Positions 27,418 through 35,172 of a DNA stretch of 64,000 nucleotides are shown piece after piece. The stretch comes from CAYZGU01 sp964478165 (GTDB lineage: Bacteria; Poribacteria; WGA-4E; JAJDTR01): contig CAYZGU010000001.1 of the NCBI GenBank assembly GCA_964478165.1, positions 1 to 64,000 of the forward strand. The letters run 5' to 3'. Below the pieces are notes generated by a model, which worked only from the letters and a program-made list of their open reading frames with translations, made no database searches and had not been told where the DNA came from. A program made the translations under genes and the position numbers. Positions within the stretch are counted from its first letter, which is position 1. Every line of letters begins with the position of its first letter.

Positions 27418-28638
27418 TTGAAGGGTGTAATTGCTGCATTTCTCAGAGAACGTCTTCCTGTGCATGCGCTAGAATCCCACATGAAAAAGCCGGTGCCAAA
27501 AAACATTAGTTGGCTCTTTTCCTTAGGGAGTATGGCACTTTTTCTGTTAATTCTTCAAGCCGTAACCGGGGCGTTTTTAGCAACCTACTACGCCCCATCT
27601 CCGGACCATGCCTATGACTCCATAACTCATATAACCAAGGAAGTTCCTTTTGGCGATTTTGTCCGGGGCCTACATCACTGGGGATCGAGTGCGATCGTAA
27701 TTGTCGTATTCTTGCATCTTCTGCGCATCGTGATTTACGACTCATACAAATCCCCACGAGAGTTGACATGGATAATCGGGGTTCTATTGTTGTTAGTCAT
27801 CTTATCGTTTGGATTTACTGGTTACCTGTTGCCATGGGATCAGAAAGCCTACTGGGCAACTGTAGTAGGCACCGAAATCGCAAGTGCCCCGCCAATTGTT
27901 GGTGATGCTATTGGCAAAATTCTTAAAGGGGGAGAAGACGTAGGTGCGGTTACTCTGACCCGTTTCTATGCGGTCCACACTATTTGGCTCCCCTGGCTCG
28001 TTTTCGCACTGGTCGGTTTGCATGTGTTCTTGGTACGCTACCTGGGTTCGTCGGGACCTCCTCAAAACAGCACCAAAGAAAATCAAGAAGGCAGGCAGTT
28101 CTATCCCAACCAGCTGTTTGAGGATTCGATAGCAATTCTTATTCTCTTTATTACCCTCTCGGCAATCACCCTGTTTGTACCCGTTCCTACAGAAGAAATT
28201 GCGAATCCCACCGATGCAACCTATGACCCTCGGCCTGAATGGTATTTCCTTTTCTTATTTCAATTGCTAAAGTACTTCGAAGGAAAATTCGAAATAGTGG
28301 GTACTTTTGTCATCCCCACCGTAGCAATTGCTCTTCTCTTCTCTCTTCCATTTCTGGATCGCAGAAAAAGGCTTCCACTTCGACAACGTCCGTTTGCTCT
28401 TGTCGGCATCAGCGTGGCAGTTGTGGCGCTCGTCGGACTCACATTTCTCGGAATGCGTTCTCCCAAGCTGGGATCTACTGATAGCGTCATGTCCCCAACT
28501 GACAAATTGGACGAACCCACCTCAACTCTTGGTGAGGTATTTGACTTTGGTTCAAAAGGAATCCTAGAACTATCTCATGAGGACGTCTTTGATTTCGATT
28601 TAGAAGAAGAAACAGTAGAAACCACTTTGGTTGAGTGA
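27418..28638 (+). CDS. Cytochrome b/b6 fused to subunit IV (quinol oxidation subunit)
   Basis: The 406-residue polytopic membrane protein starts at TTG with AAGGAG 9 nt upstream inside the Rieske 3' end. Haem-ligating histidines are at 86 and 100 (HHWGSS, FLHLLR) and at 187 and 202 (AVHTIW, GLHVFL). The 14-residue gap in the second pair and these positions match the b6 type; bc1-type cytochrome b has 13. GFTGYLLPWDQKAYWA forms the quinol-site helix, and PEWY (from residue 273) lies in the subunit IV part, so both halves are in one chain. The C-terminus carries an unusual, very acidic tail of about 50 residues with no known function. Confidence 0.93.
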   Translation: MKGVIAAFLRERLPVHALESHMKKPVPKNISWLFSLGSMALFLLILQAVTGAFLATYYAPSPDHAYDSITHITKEVPFGDFVRGLHHWGSSAIVIVVFLHLLRIVIYDSYKSPRELTWIIGVLLLLVILSFGFTGYLLPWDQKAYWATVVGTEIASAPPIVGDAIGKILKGGEDVGAVTLTRFYAVHTIWLPWLVFALVGLHVFLVRYLGSSGPPQNSTKENQEGRQFYPNQLFEDSIAILILFITLSAITLFVPVPTEEIANPTDATYDPRPEWYFLFLFQLLKYFEGKFEIVGTFVIPTVAIALLFSLPFLDRRKRLPLRQRPFALVGISVAVVALVGLTFLGMRSPKLGSTDSVMSPTDKLDEPTSTLGEVFDFGSKGILELSHEDVFDFDLEEETVETTLVE

Positions 28639-29028
28639 GGGTTTCCGACAAACAATCTTCCATGCCAAGATTACAACTGACACTAAATTGTCCCAACAAC
28701 ATGTCGACTCAGCGATAGGTTGAATCCGGTGATTGTCAGCATCCGTTCTATCCTATGGATTCGTACAACTACTGACCAGTATATTGACGAGCCCAAATTT
28801 GCCCGATGCTCCCCCCAAACAGCTTCGCTAATCCTCCGGTCAGCGACAACAATCGTGTGCCCCGGCCAACATCAAGCCAGCAAGAATTCTTTAAGTCTCC
28901 CTTCAGCAAGTCAAGTCATTCTAGATTTCTGTTACGGCACAGCGGATTTTTTGTCTTAAATGTGAGCATCTGCGTTGCCAAAATCTAAATACTGTCGCTT
29001 GAATCTAAGGAGTCTGCCATTGTAACCT
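28639..29028. other. 390-bp interval without a gene
   Basis: This lies between convergent cytochrome b and hisB genes. No reading frame with family features, no strong hairpin and no T-tract terminator was found, so transcription termination of the respiratory genes is not explained by a visible intrinsic signal. Confidence 0.4.
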
Positions 29029-29616
29029 CTAGAGTGCACCTTTCGTTGAGAGCACACCGCTAACCCGTTTATCAATCCCTGTGGCGCTGTCAAGTGCTTT
29101 CGCAACCGCCTTGAAAATGGCTTCAATAACGTGATGGCGATTGGTCCCGGACGGAACATTGATGTGAAGTGTTGTCCCGCTATGATTAGCAAACCCATGA
29201 AAGAACTCTTCCACCAGTTCAACATCGAAAGTTCCCACCTTGCCACTACCAAGCGGGGTATCGTAGTGAAAATAGGGGCGACCACATAGATCGAGATCGA
29301 CTCGCGCAAGCGCCTCGTACATTGGCACGACAGAATTTCCGAATCGACAGATTCCGACTTTGTCACCCACTGCCCGAATAAATGCTTCTCCCAAACAAAT
29401 ACCGACGTCCTCCACCGTATGATGATCGTCTATATGGAGATCTCCGGTCGCAGTGACCGTGAGATCGAAAAATCCATGTTTGGCAAAGAGCTCAAGCATG
29501 TGGTCTAAGAACCCAACTCCAGTCTTGATCTCAGATCTGCCAGTTCCATCGATGTTCAATCTTACTTCGATATGTGTTTCTCGAGTGTCACGCGTGATTT
29601 CAGCTTCCCGTTTCAC
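29029..29616 (-). CDS. hisB: Imidazoleglycerol-phosphate dehydratase HisB
   Basis: HisB dehydrates imidazole glycerol phosphate in histidine synthesis. The 195-residue monofunctional enzyme has the internal duplication with metal-binding histidines in GFLDHMLELFAKHG, DDHHTVEDVGI, EEFFHGFANHSG and GTNRHHVIEAIFKA. A GTG start at 29616 has AGGAAGG upstream. It stands alone; no other his genes are in the window, so the pathway is dispersed. Confidence 0.97.
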   Translation of the reverse strand: MKREAEITRDTRETHIEVRLNIDGTGRSEIKTGVGFLDHMLELFAKHGFFDLTVTATGDLHIDDHHTVEDVGICLGEAFIRAVGDKVGICRFGNSVVPMYEALARVDLDLCGRPYFHYDTPLGSGKVGTFDVELVEEFFHGFANHSGTTLHINVPSGTNRHHVIEAIFKAVAKALDSATGIDKRVSGVLSTKGAL

Positions 29617-29720
29617 AATAGACCTTCCTCACAAATGTAGTGAAAAATGGATTTCTTTTCCCAGGCACACAGTTTAGCATAATGCCGCAAAGCATTCAAG
29701 CCCAAATCACTACCCCCGGG

Positions 29721-29749
29721 TTGTAACACAGATTGGCATGTGATATAAT
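29721..29749 (+). promoter_or_regulatory. Extended -10 promoter for the double-vWA gene
   Basis: -35 TTGTAA (29721-29726), a 17-bp spacer and TGA-TATAAT (-10 hexamer 29744-29749, with the extended TGn) place a start near 29756, about 30 nt before the ATG at 29788. It faces away from hisB. Confidence 0.6.
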
Positions 29750-29787
29750 TATTTCGGTGGAGACCCGCTAACGAAAAAACGGCGAAA

Positions 29788-31287
29788 ATGAACTTAAAAC
29801 AAGCTAACGAGTATCTCATTACTGGCACAAGCATGCTGACAATCACGAAACAGGGCACTCGAAAGAATGTGGATTCAATGGAAAACTGTCAGACTGGGAC
29901 ACGTCTGCTCATGTGGCCGCTAATCGCAATCTGGTTGGTTGCATTCGGAATGTTCATGTTAGAAGCCACGGCGCAGGCGCGGAGACTCCAACACCCTCGC
30001 ATGGTGCCCACAACACAACGGCAAGAAAAGAGGATGAAGGCTGCAACGTCGGACATTGGTGAAAATCTCGTCAAGATTGCCCGACGAGCGAGCAAACAGG
30101 CCCAACACTTGATGGTAGACATCGTTTTTGTCATTGATGGCAACCGGGACATGACGAGGGAAGTCACTGTGATTCAGAAACATCTTGTCGACATGGCGGG
30201 TGTTTTTGAAGGCGAAATGATTGACTATCGGTTCGCTCAGACGTCATTTCAGAGAGCCAACAGTGGTCAAACGATCGATGTCCAACCATTCAGCAGCGAT
30301 CTCATTGGTATTCAGGAGTGGTTCCGCCAATTGAAACTCTCGCTCAGAAAAGCGAACCCTGGTTACGGCCTCGATGCAATTGTCCAGACTCTGCGAGAAA
30401 CCAATTTCCGTTCCAGCGCATCGAAATCTCTATTGGTAGTAGGAAAATCGCCCTTACAAACGGCCTGGACGGTGGAAAACGCCACAGATAGAATAGTCGA
30501 AGAAATTCTAAATGGTTGTAATGAGAACGATGTTCACATCAACATCATTGGGACAGGAGATCGAATCCACGCACAATTAACGGGTGGAACTGGCGGAAAA
30601 TGGTATCCTATTTCTGGAAAAAGCGCTGCGCATCATGTTAAATATTTCGATCCGAGCGACCTAGACAAATCTGCCCTAAAGATTGAGGGTGTTTTCAGAC
30701 TGACCGCACAGCATATCGTCAACACCGTAAGGCAACCAATGGATATTGTATTCCTATTCGATTCAAGTCGGAGCATGGAAACCAAAGTTGATAAAATGTG
30801 CAGTGGGATCGATAAAATGGTGGATCTCTTGAACGCCGCAGCGCTCGATTACCGATTTGGAATCATTCGTTTTTGGGCGGCAAGCGGTGGAGGCGAAAGC
30901 GTCATTACATTGACTCGCCCCCCCCTGAGTGAGAGTCAAATTAAACAGTTCTTTCGATTGCCCAAGCACGGAGACGAACATCTTCTTGATGCGGTGATGA
31001 AAGGAGTACCAAAACTGAAGACACCTAGGGCTCGCAAGCTTGTCCTAGTAGTTGTCACTGATGAACCGACAAGCCACCGCTCAAAAAAGGGATACACTGT
31101 CGAAAAAGCGATTGCTGTTTGCCGACATGCCGGAGCCCAGGTTAACGTCATCGGAGGGACTTCAATGGGCAACGATGCATTTCGGAATCAGACCGATTCC
31201 GTTGCGTTTCAGCAGAAGGTTACGGAGCTAACAAACGGCACGTACTATGTTATGCCTGATTCTGTCGTCGGCAGCGAAAGGCATTAA
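29788..31287 (+). CDS. Membrane protein with two von Willebrand factor A domains
   Basis: The 499-residue product has a long N-terminal cytoplasmic tail, one transmembrane segment at about 40-64 (LLMWPLIAIWLVAFGMFML) and two extracytoplasmic vWA domains. The first begins at residue 109 (VDIVFVIDGNRDM) and lacks the DxSxS metal-site serines. The second begins at 318 (MDIVFLFDSSRSM) and keeps DxSxS, followed by VVVTDEPTSH for the later Asp. A degenerate plus an intact MIDAS site suggests only the second binds a divalent cation. Such proteins mediate protein-protein contacts; no partner is evident. It is convergent with a prenyltransferase-repeat gene 44 bp away. Confidence 0.8.
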   Translation: MNLKQANEYLITGTSMLTITKQGTRKNVDSMENCQTGTRLLMWPLIAIWLVAFGMFMLEATAQARRLQHPRMVPTTQRQEKRMKAATSDIGENLVKIARRASKQAQHLMVDIVFVIDGNRDMTREVTVIQKHLVDMAGVFEGEMIDYRFAQTSFQRANSGQTIDVQPFSSDLIGIQEWFRQLKLSLRKANPGYGLDAIVQTLRETNFRSSASKSLLVVGKSPLQTAWTVENATDRIVEEILNGCNENDVHINIIGTGDRIHAQLTGGTGGKWYPISGKSAAHHVKYFDPSDLDKSALKIEGVFRLTAQHIVNTVRQPMDIVFLFDSSRSMETKVDKMCSGIDKMVDLLNAAALDYRFGIIRFWAASGGGESVITLTRPPLSESQIKQFFRLPKHGDEHLLDAVMKGVPKLKTPRARKLVLVVVTDEPTSHRSKKGYTVEKAIAVCRHAGAQVNVIGGTSMGNDAFRNQTDSVAFQQKVTELTNGTYYVMPDSVVGSERH

Positions 31288-31331
31288 TGGCAAATTTGCC
31301 AAATCTACTGAGAAAGATAGAGCAACACATC

Positions 31332-32285
31332 TCAGTTTTCCAAAGCCTCTTCAATCTCCCTAGCATACATTGCAATAAGCGCGAAGCATGTTGTTTGCAA
31401 ATTTCCAACTGGGTTTCGCAATTCGATTGGTGTGGCGCTAACAAAGCTGCCGTCTTCTTGTTGAATTTTCGTCAGGTATCGGAGTATAACACGATTGGTA
31501 TTTAACGGATCCTTTCCTGCCGCGAGGGCCATCACAGCGTAGGCGGAAATCTCGGGGTCGCTTTTGTCCCCTTTTTTCGTGCCAAAGCCTCCGTCCTTGT
31601 TTTGCATCTGCTTCAACCATGCAATCTGGGCGTCGATGTCGTAGACCAGTGCTAACCCTTGTAAAACCCAGGAAGTTACAAGCACGTTAGAACGCCCCCC
31701 ACGTGCTATGGACCATCCCCCGTCCACGTTAACCTGTTCAGCAAGCCAATCGGCTCCTTTGGAAACAGGCATGAAGTTTGCTCGGAACCCCAATCGCTTA
31801 AGACCAGCAAGTACCACTGCAGTATATAGTGGATTTCCAGGTGCATGCATCTCCCGACCCCAGCTTCCATTCCCGTTCTGAGCCGCCTTAATCCACCTCA
31901 AGCCTCTGAATCTCGCTTCTGAATCGGTCTCCGCCTGTGTAAGCGCAATTAGAGCGAAGATTGTATGTGCCACATTAGCATTCCAGCTACCGTCCTCTTC
32001 CTGATGATTCGTCAGATGACTCACGCCTCTCCGCACAACACTCGAACCCGTTCCCCATCCCTTGAACATTAACGCTTGCATTGCAAAAGAGGTAACCTCG
32101 ACGTCACTCTGCCCTCCACGCACCAGAGGCCAACCACCATCTATGTTCTGAGACTCGAGAATATAGGATTCGGCACCCTCGATTGTGTCGTATAGAGCTT
32201 TAGCCCCTATTTGTTCTTGAGGGAGAACAACCACGGCTATCAGCGAAACAACCCAGAACACAGAAACAGATTGGTAACGGTCCAT
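31332..32285 (-). CDS. Secreted prenyltransferase/squalene-cyclase-type repeat protein
   Basis: This 317-residue protein has an N-terminal signal sequence (VFWVVSLIAVVVLPQEQIGA) and at least five alpha/alpha-toroid repeats marked by QW-like motifs: QNIDGGWP, EEDGSWN, NGNGSWGR, NVDGGWS, NKDGGFGTKKGDKSDPEISA and QEDGSFVS. No DxDD or other catalytic cyclase motif is seen, so it is probably a binding or scaffold protein of the terpenoid-cyclase fold in the periplasm. The family is common next to vWA genes in some environmental bacteria (established pattern, not tested here). Confidence 0.75.
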   Translation of the reverse strand: MDRYQSVSVFWVVSLIAVVVLPQEQIGAKALYDTIEGAESYILESQNIDGGWPLVRGGQSDVEVTSFAMQALMFKGWGTGSSVVRRGVSHLTNHQEEDGSWNANVAHTIFALIALTQAETDSEARFRGLRWIKAAQNGNGSWGREMHAPGNPLYTAVVLAGLKRLGFRANFMPVSKGADWLAEQVNVDGGWSIARGGRSNVLVTSWVLQGLALVYDIDAQIAWLKQMQNKDGGFGTKKGDKSDPEISAYAVMALAAGKDPLNTNRVILRYLTKIQQEDGSFVSATPIELRNPVGNLQTTCFALIAMYAREIEEALEN

Positions 32286-32361
32286 TTCCCTATTCTCCTT
32301 ATCCGGCTAGCAACTCTTTCACACTTCCCAATAGGGAGAGGATATCAATAATTGAAAATCT

Positions 32362-33036
32362 TTATGGCTCAAGTTGTTCATCGATTAAGCAAAACGTCTT
32401 TCCTACTGCGTTTTTATCAATCAGACCTAACGGCTGAATCAGACGTATTCGCCCCAGCCAATCAACAAGAACGGCTATACAGCTACCGCGGCGAATGCCA
32501 TATAGCGATGAAACCTTGCCATCCCAATCAAGAAGAATGCGCGGAAAAACAGCAACATCGCCACGAAGGTTCTCCTTAATCTTTGCCTTCAAAAACCATT
32601 TCGCAAACACCGGTAAGCCTGAAGCATCCAGGAGCAAAAATATCTGCGTCTGTTCGGCATAACGATTCTTGAAAAGCACAAGCCATTGCCCTTTCTGATT
32701 CATTCCCTCTTTGTCACACCCCAAAAGCAATACAACTTGTCCCCGAAATTCGCTTAGATTAACTTCTACATCATATTGATCCGCAAGTGTAAAATCAGGT
32801 GCAATTGTGCCAGGAGTAGGGACGACGATTGGCACAACTCCACAAGATAGGAGTAGAGGGAGATACAACCAAACGAAGCATAACCCGCCATGAATCTCAC
32901 GAGAACGCACTCTTGCAAACGTACGATACGCCATTTGCAATCGACAGTACCAATCAGGGATAAATTTTTCTTTTAACCATCCGATTGCTCTTAATCCTTT
33001 TCGTATTGAAGGTTCTCTTGCTAGTACTTTTGCCAT
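32362..33036 (-). CDS. Thioredoxin-fold (AhpC/TSA-like) lipoprotein
   Basis: The product (224 residues from the ATG at 33036) has a basic N-terminus and a hydrophobic stretch ending in LLLSC, a lipobox. APDFTLADQYDVEVNLSEFRGQVVLLL then matches the start of peroxiredoxin/TlpA domains. The expected CxxC or peroxidatic Cys position reads GCDKEG, so one Cys is there but no resolving partner, and redox activity is uncertain. The LFKNRYAEQTQIFLLLD and GLPVFAKWFL segments fit the later strands. The unusually long region before the lipobox suggests the true start may be further in (ATG at 32934). Confidence 0.5.
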   Translation of the reverse strand: MAKVLAREPSIRKGLRAIGWLKEKFIPDWYCRLQMAYRTFARVRSREIHGGLCFVWLYLPLLLSCGVVPIVVPTPGTIAPDFTLADQYDVEVNLSEFRGQVVLLLGCDKEGMNQKGQWLVLFKNRYAEQTQIFLLLDASGLPVFAKWFLKAKIKENLRGDVAVFPRILLDWDGKVSSLYGIRRGSCIAVLVDWLGRIRLIQPLGLIDKNAVGKTFCLIDEQLEP

Positions 33037-33057
33037 GGCACGCTTTTAAACACGAGC

Positions 33058-33097
33058 ATACTATATGGATAAATCCAATAGACTATCCATATAGTAT
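33058..33097. promoter_or_regulatory. 14-bp perfect inverted repeat upstream of the thioredoxin-fold gene
   Basis: ATACTATATGGATA (33058-33071) and TATCCATATAGTAT (33084-33097) are exact reverse complements separated by 12 bp. The site begins 22 bp upstream of the minus-strand ATG at 33036. Position and symmetry suggest an operator or a 5' leader hairpin. There is no T-tract, so a terminator is unlikely. Confidence 0.5.
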
Positions 33098-33225
33098 ACT
33101 CAAAGGAAACAATCAACAGGCGATAAGCGAATGCGAGTTCCGAAGCTAGTTTGCTGATATCAATAATACAGGGAAAAAGGCTTAAAACAAAATGCACTTA
33201 AGTACATGCTCATTCGGCATGTCCA

Positions 33226-33864
33226 CTAAAGAGTCCTAGCACTTCCGTCTTTACATTCATTTTCTTCCTTTAGCGCGTCTTCATAATCTCTCCAATAATC
33301 GATGTCTTTCAGAACACGATTTGTGTGCATCTCAACGTAGTGGATATCCTCCAGGTAAGTTCTAAATAACGATCTAATTCCACCGCTCTCGACATCAAGA
33401 GCAAGGACATCAGCGATGTAGCTTCTATCAAAAATAACTGGATGTCCGCGACGATAGTTATGACTCGGCAGAACAATTCCTTTATCCACTTCCTGGTAGG
33501 CCTCAACGACTAGATTAATCAAGTCCAGTGTAATTAAGGGCTGATCGACAAGCATTAGCGCGAACGCAGTGGCATTTCGAGGAAGTGCTCTCGCACCGCA
33601 CTGCACGGAAGTCAACATCCCGCCCTGGTAATCCGGATTAAACACAACTTTGACAGGTTTATGCTGTATCTTAGCCCGCACCTTATCCACTTCATGTCCG
33701 AGAACAACTATTACCTCACTGAGCTTCGATCCAAGCATGTTGTCGACGACAGTTTCAATGACTGTGCTATTGCCGAAGCGCAGAAGTTGCTTTGGCTCTC
33801 CCATGCGAGTGGATAATCCCGCCGCAAGAACAATACCCGGAATCTGACTAACTGTTGTTCCCAT
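33226..33864 (-). CDS. MocA-like nucleotidyltransferase (MobA-like NTP transferase domain)
   Basis: This protein of about 212 residues has the GT-A nucleotidyltransferase signature LAAGLSTRMGEPKQLLRFG. It also has VIVVLGHEVDKV, ALMLVDQPLI (metal-binding Asp) and RRGHPVIFDRSY. This order is typical of molybdenum cofactor cytidylyltransferase (MocA) and related enzymes such as CoxI partners. No molybdopterin enzyme is in the window, so the acceptor is uncertain. An ATG at 33864 with GGTGG before it is favoured over GTG at 33873. Confidence 0.75.
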   Translation of the reverse strand: MGTTVSQIPGIVLAAGLSTRMGEPKQLLRFGNSTVIETVVDNMLGSKLSEVIVVLGHEVDKVRAKIQHKPVKVVFNPDYQGGMLTSVQCGARALPRNATAFALMLVDQPLITLDLINLVVEAYQEVDKGIVLPSHNYRRGHPVIFDRSYIADVLALDVESGGIRSLFRTYLEDIHYVEMHTNRVLKDIDYWRDYEDALKEENECKDGSARTL

Positions 33865-34486
33865 AGACACCACCAGTTCTTAAATTCTTAGGTAAAATCG
33901 CTTTCACGGAGATCGTTTCTACACCTCACCGCATAACTCCCAAAAATCCAATAATCTTATTCTCTGGTCCAGACAGCAATGTAGAATCGTATTTTTCTCA
34001 TTAATCTCAAACCACCGGCACCACCAGCCGAACCACTAACGATTAGTCATTATCCTCTAGTTATCACGTGTTTTCTTCGGTCGCCCCTCGAAATGGGTTT
34101 TGAAACGGGAAAATCCGGGAAATTTTCCCATCCTGGTCACCTGAGCCAGATACGTGCCTTCCGTGCAAAACACAACCTTTTCGGGACTGCAAATCCGAGT
34201 ATACCACAAGAATCCATCGTTTTGCACAAAATTTGCGTCTCATGGTTGTGCGAAGGAGCACGCCATGATATATTCGATTGCCACGCACGACATTACCTCC
34301 CTTTGAAGACACCGAACAATTCGAAGTCCGTCTTGCCTGAAGGCCGGATCTAAAACATTTGCACCCATGATTCACTCTATTTTTCACTTGACACAACTAC
34401 ATTTTCTTGTTAGGTTGGTTGATGATTTACGTAACATGCACAGTTGAAACTAAGCTATTTTCCAACAATGGGGCGAAGGAACACCG
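33865..34486. other. 622-bp interval without a convincing gene
   Basis: A minus-strand frame from the ATG at 34368 runs 42 codons to a TGA and then stays open for 60 more codons to 34057. Its sequence is not recognisable, so I treat it as a possible relic or chance. Nothing else of note was seen; the promoter of the following ferredoxin must lie in the last 100 bp, but no consensus is clear. Confidence 0.35.
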
Positions 34487-34792
34487 ATGCCAGACTATAG
34501 GACAGTTGCAAAGACTTCTGACATTCGAGTAGGTCATGGAAAAGCATTTCGGATTAAAGAACGACGCATTGCGATCTTCAACGATGGGGGTAATTTTTGT
34601 GCCATGAGCAACGTCTGCCCTCATGCGATGGGACCTCTCGCAAGGGGACGCGTTAGAAATGGTACAGTTATATGCCCAGTCCATGGCTACGCCTACAACA
34701 CGAGGACAGGCATATGTGAAACCGATTCACGGTTGCATGTCCAGACCTATGAGGTCGTGGTCGAGGATGACGACGTTAAAATTCTGAGTTGA
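34487..34792 (+). CDS. Small Rieske-type 2Fe-2S ferredoxin (NirD-like)
   Basis: The 101-residue soluble protein has both Rieske cluster motifs, NVCPHAMGPLARG (C-x-H) and CPVHGYAYNTRTG (C-x2-H), with no membrane anchor. Size and motif spacing match ferredoxin components of oxygenases or the small nitrite-reductase subunit. GAAGGA precedes the ATG. No oxygenase or nitrite reductase lies beside it; the PhyH-type oxygenase at base 1 is distant and does not normally need a ferredoxin. It probably serves an enzyme encoded elsewhere. Confidence 0.85.
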   Translation: MPDYRTVAKTSDIRVGHGKAFRIKERRIAIFNDGGNFCAMSNVCPHAMGPLARGRVRNGTVICPVHGYAYNTRTGICETDSRLHVQTYEVVVEDDDVKILS

Positions 34793-35031
34793 GTTCAACC
34801 AGCATTAAGCTGGAACAAGGGAGCGAACCGTGAGACAATTCCAATTGTTCCCAAAGCCATGAGGATTGAAACTTCTCGAATAATAGTGCGTCGCCTCATT
34901 CACCCATCTCGTCAGTCAATCGGTCAGCGCAGACCATGATACTTGATGGAAAATCGCGCACAAAAACACACTCTTCCCTAGAACAACGGGTCTGTGCTTA
35001 GCATGACAGACACCCATAAACCGCTCCACCA

Positions 35032-35083
35032 TTTCTAAGCTGCTTCTTAACCCTAACACCTGTGATAAGAAGCAGCTTAGAAA
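35032..35083. repeat. 18-bp perfect inverted repeat (hairpin) in an intergenic gap
   Basis: TTTCTAAGCTGCTTCTTA (35032-35049) is repeated as its exact reverse complement at 35066-35083, with a 16-nt loop. It sits in the 380-bp gap between the Rieske ferredoxin and the pseudo-caspase gene, about 90 bp before the latter. No T-tract follows on either strand. It may act as a factor-independent-like hairpin, an mRNA-stabilising element, or a recombination or insertion remnant. Confidence 0.6.
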
Positions 35084-35172
35084 GCGTCTGCCACATCAAG
35101 AAGGTTCGGAAACAAAGGACGTTTTCACCTTGTTCACACTCCAACATCTGACGTTTATAATCTAACCGGCGA

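Noticed and set aside
34057..34368. Minus-strand frame with one internal TGA (42 + 60 codons)
   Set aside because: The product is unrecognisable and a single TGA readthrough or selenocysteine case has no supporting SECIS-like structure; a relic or chance is more likely.
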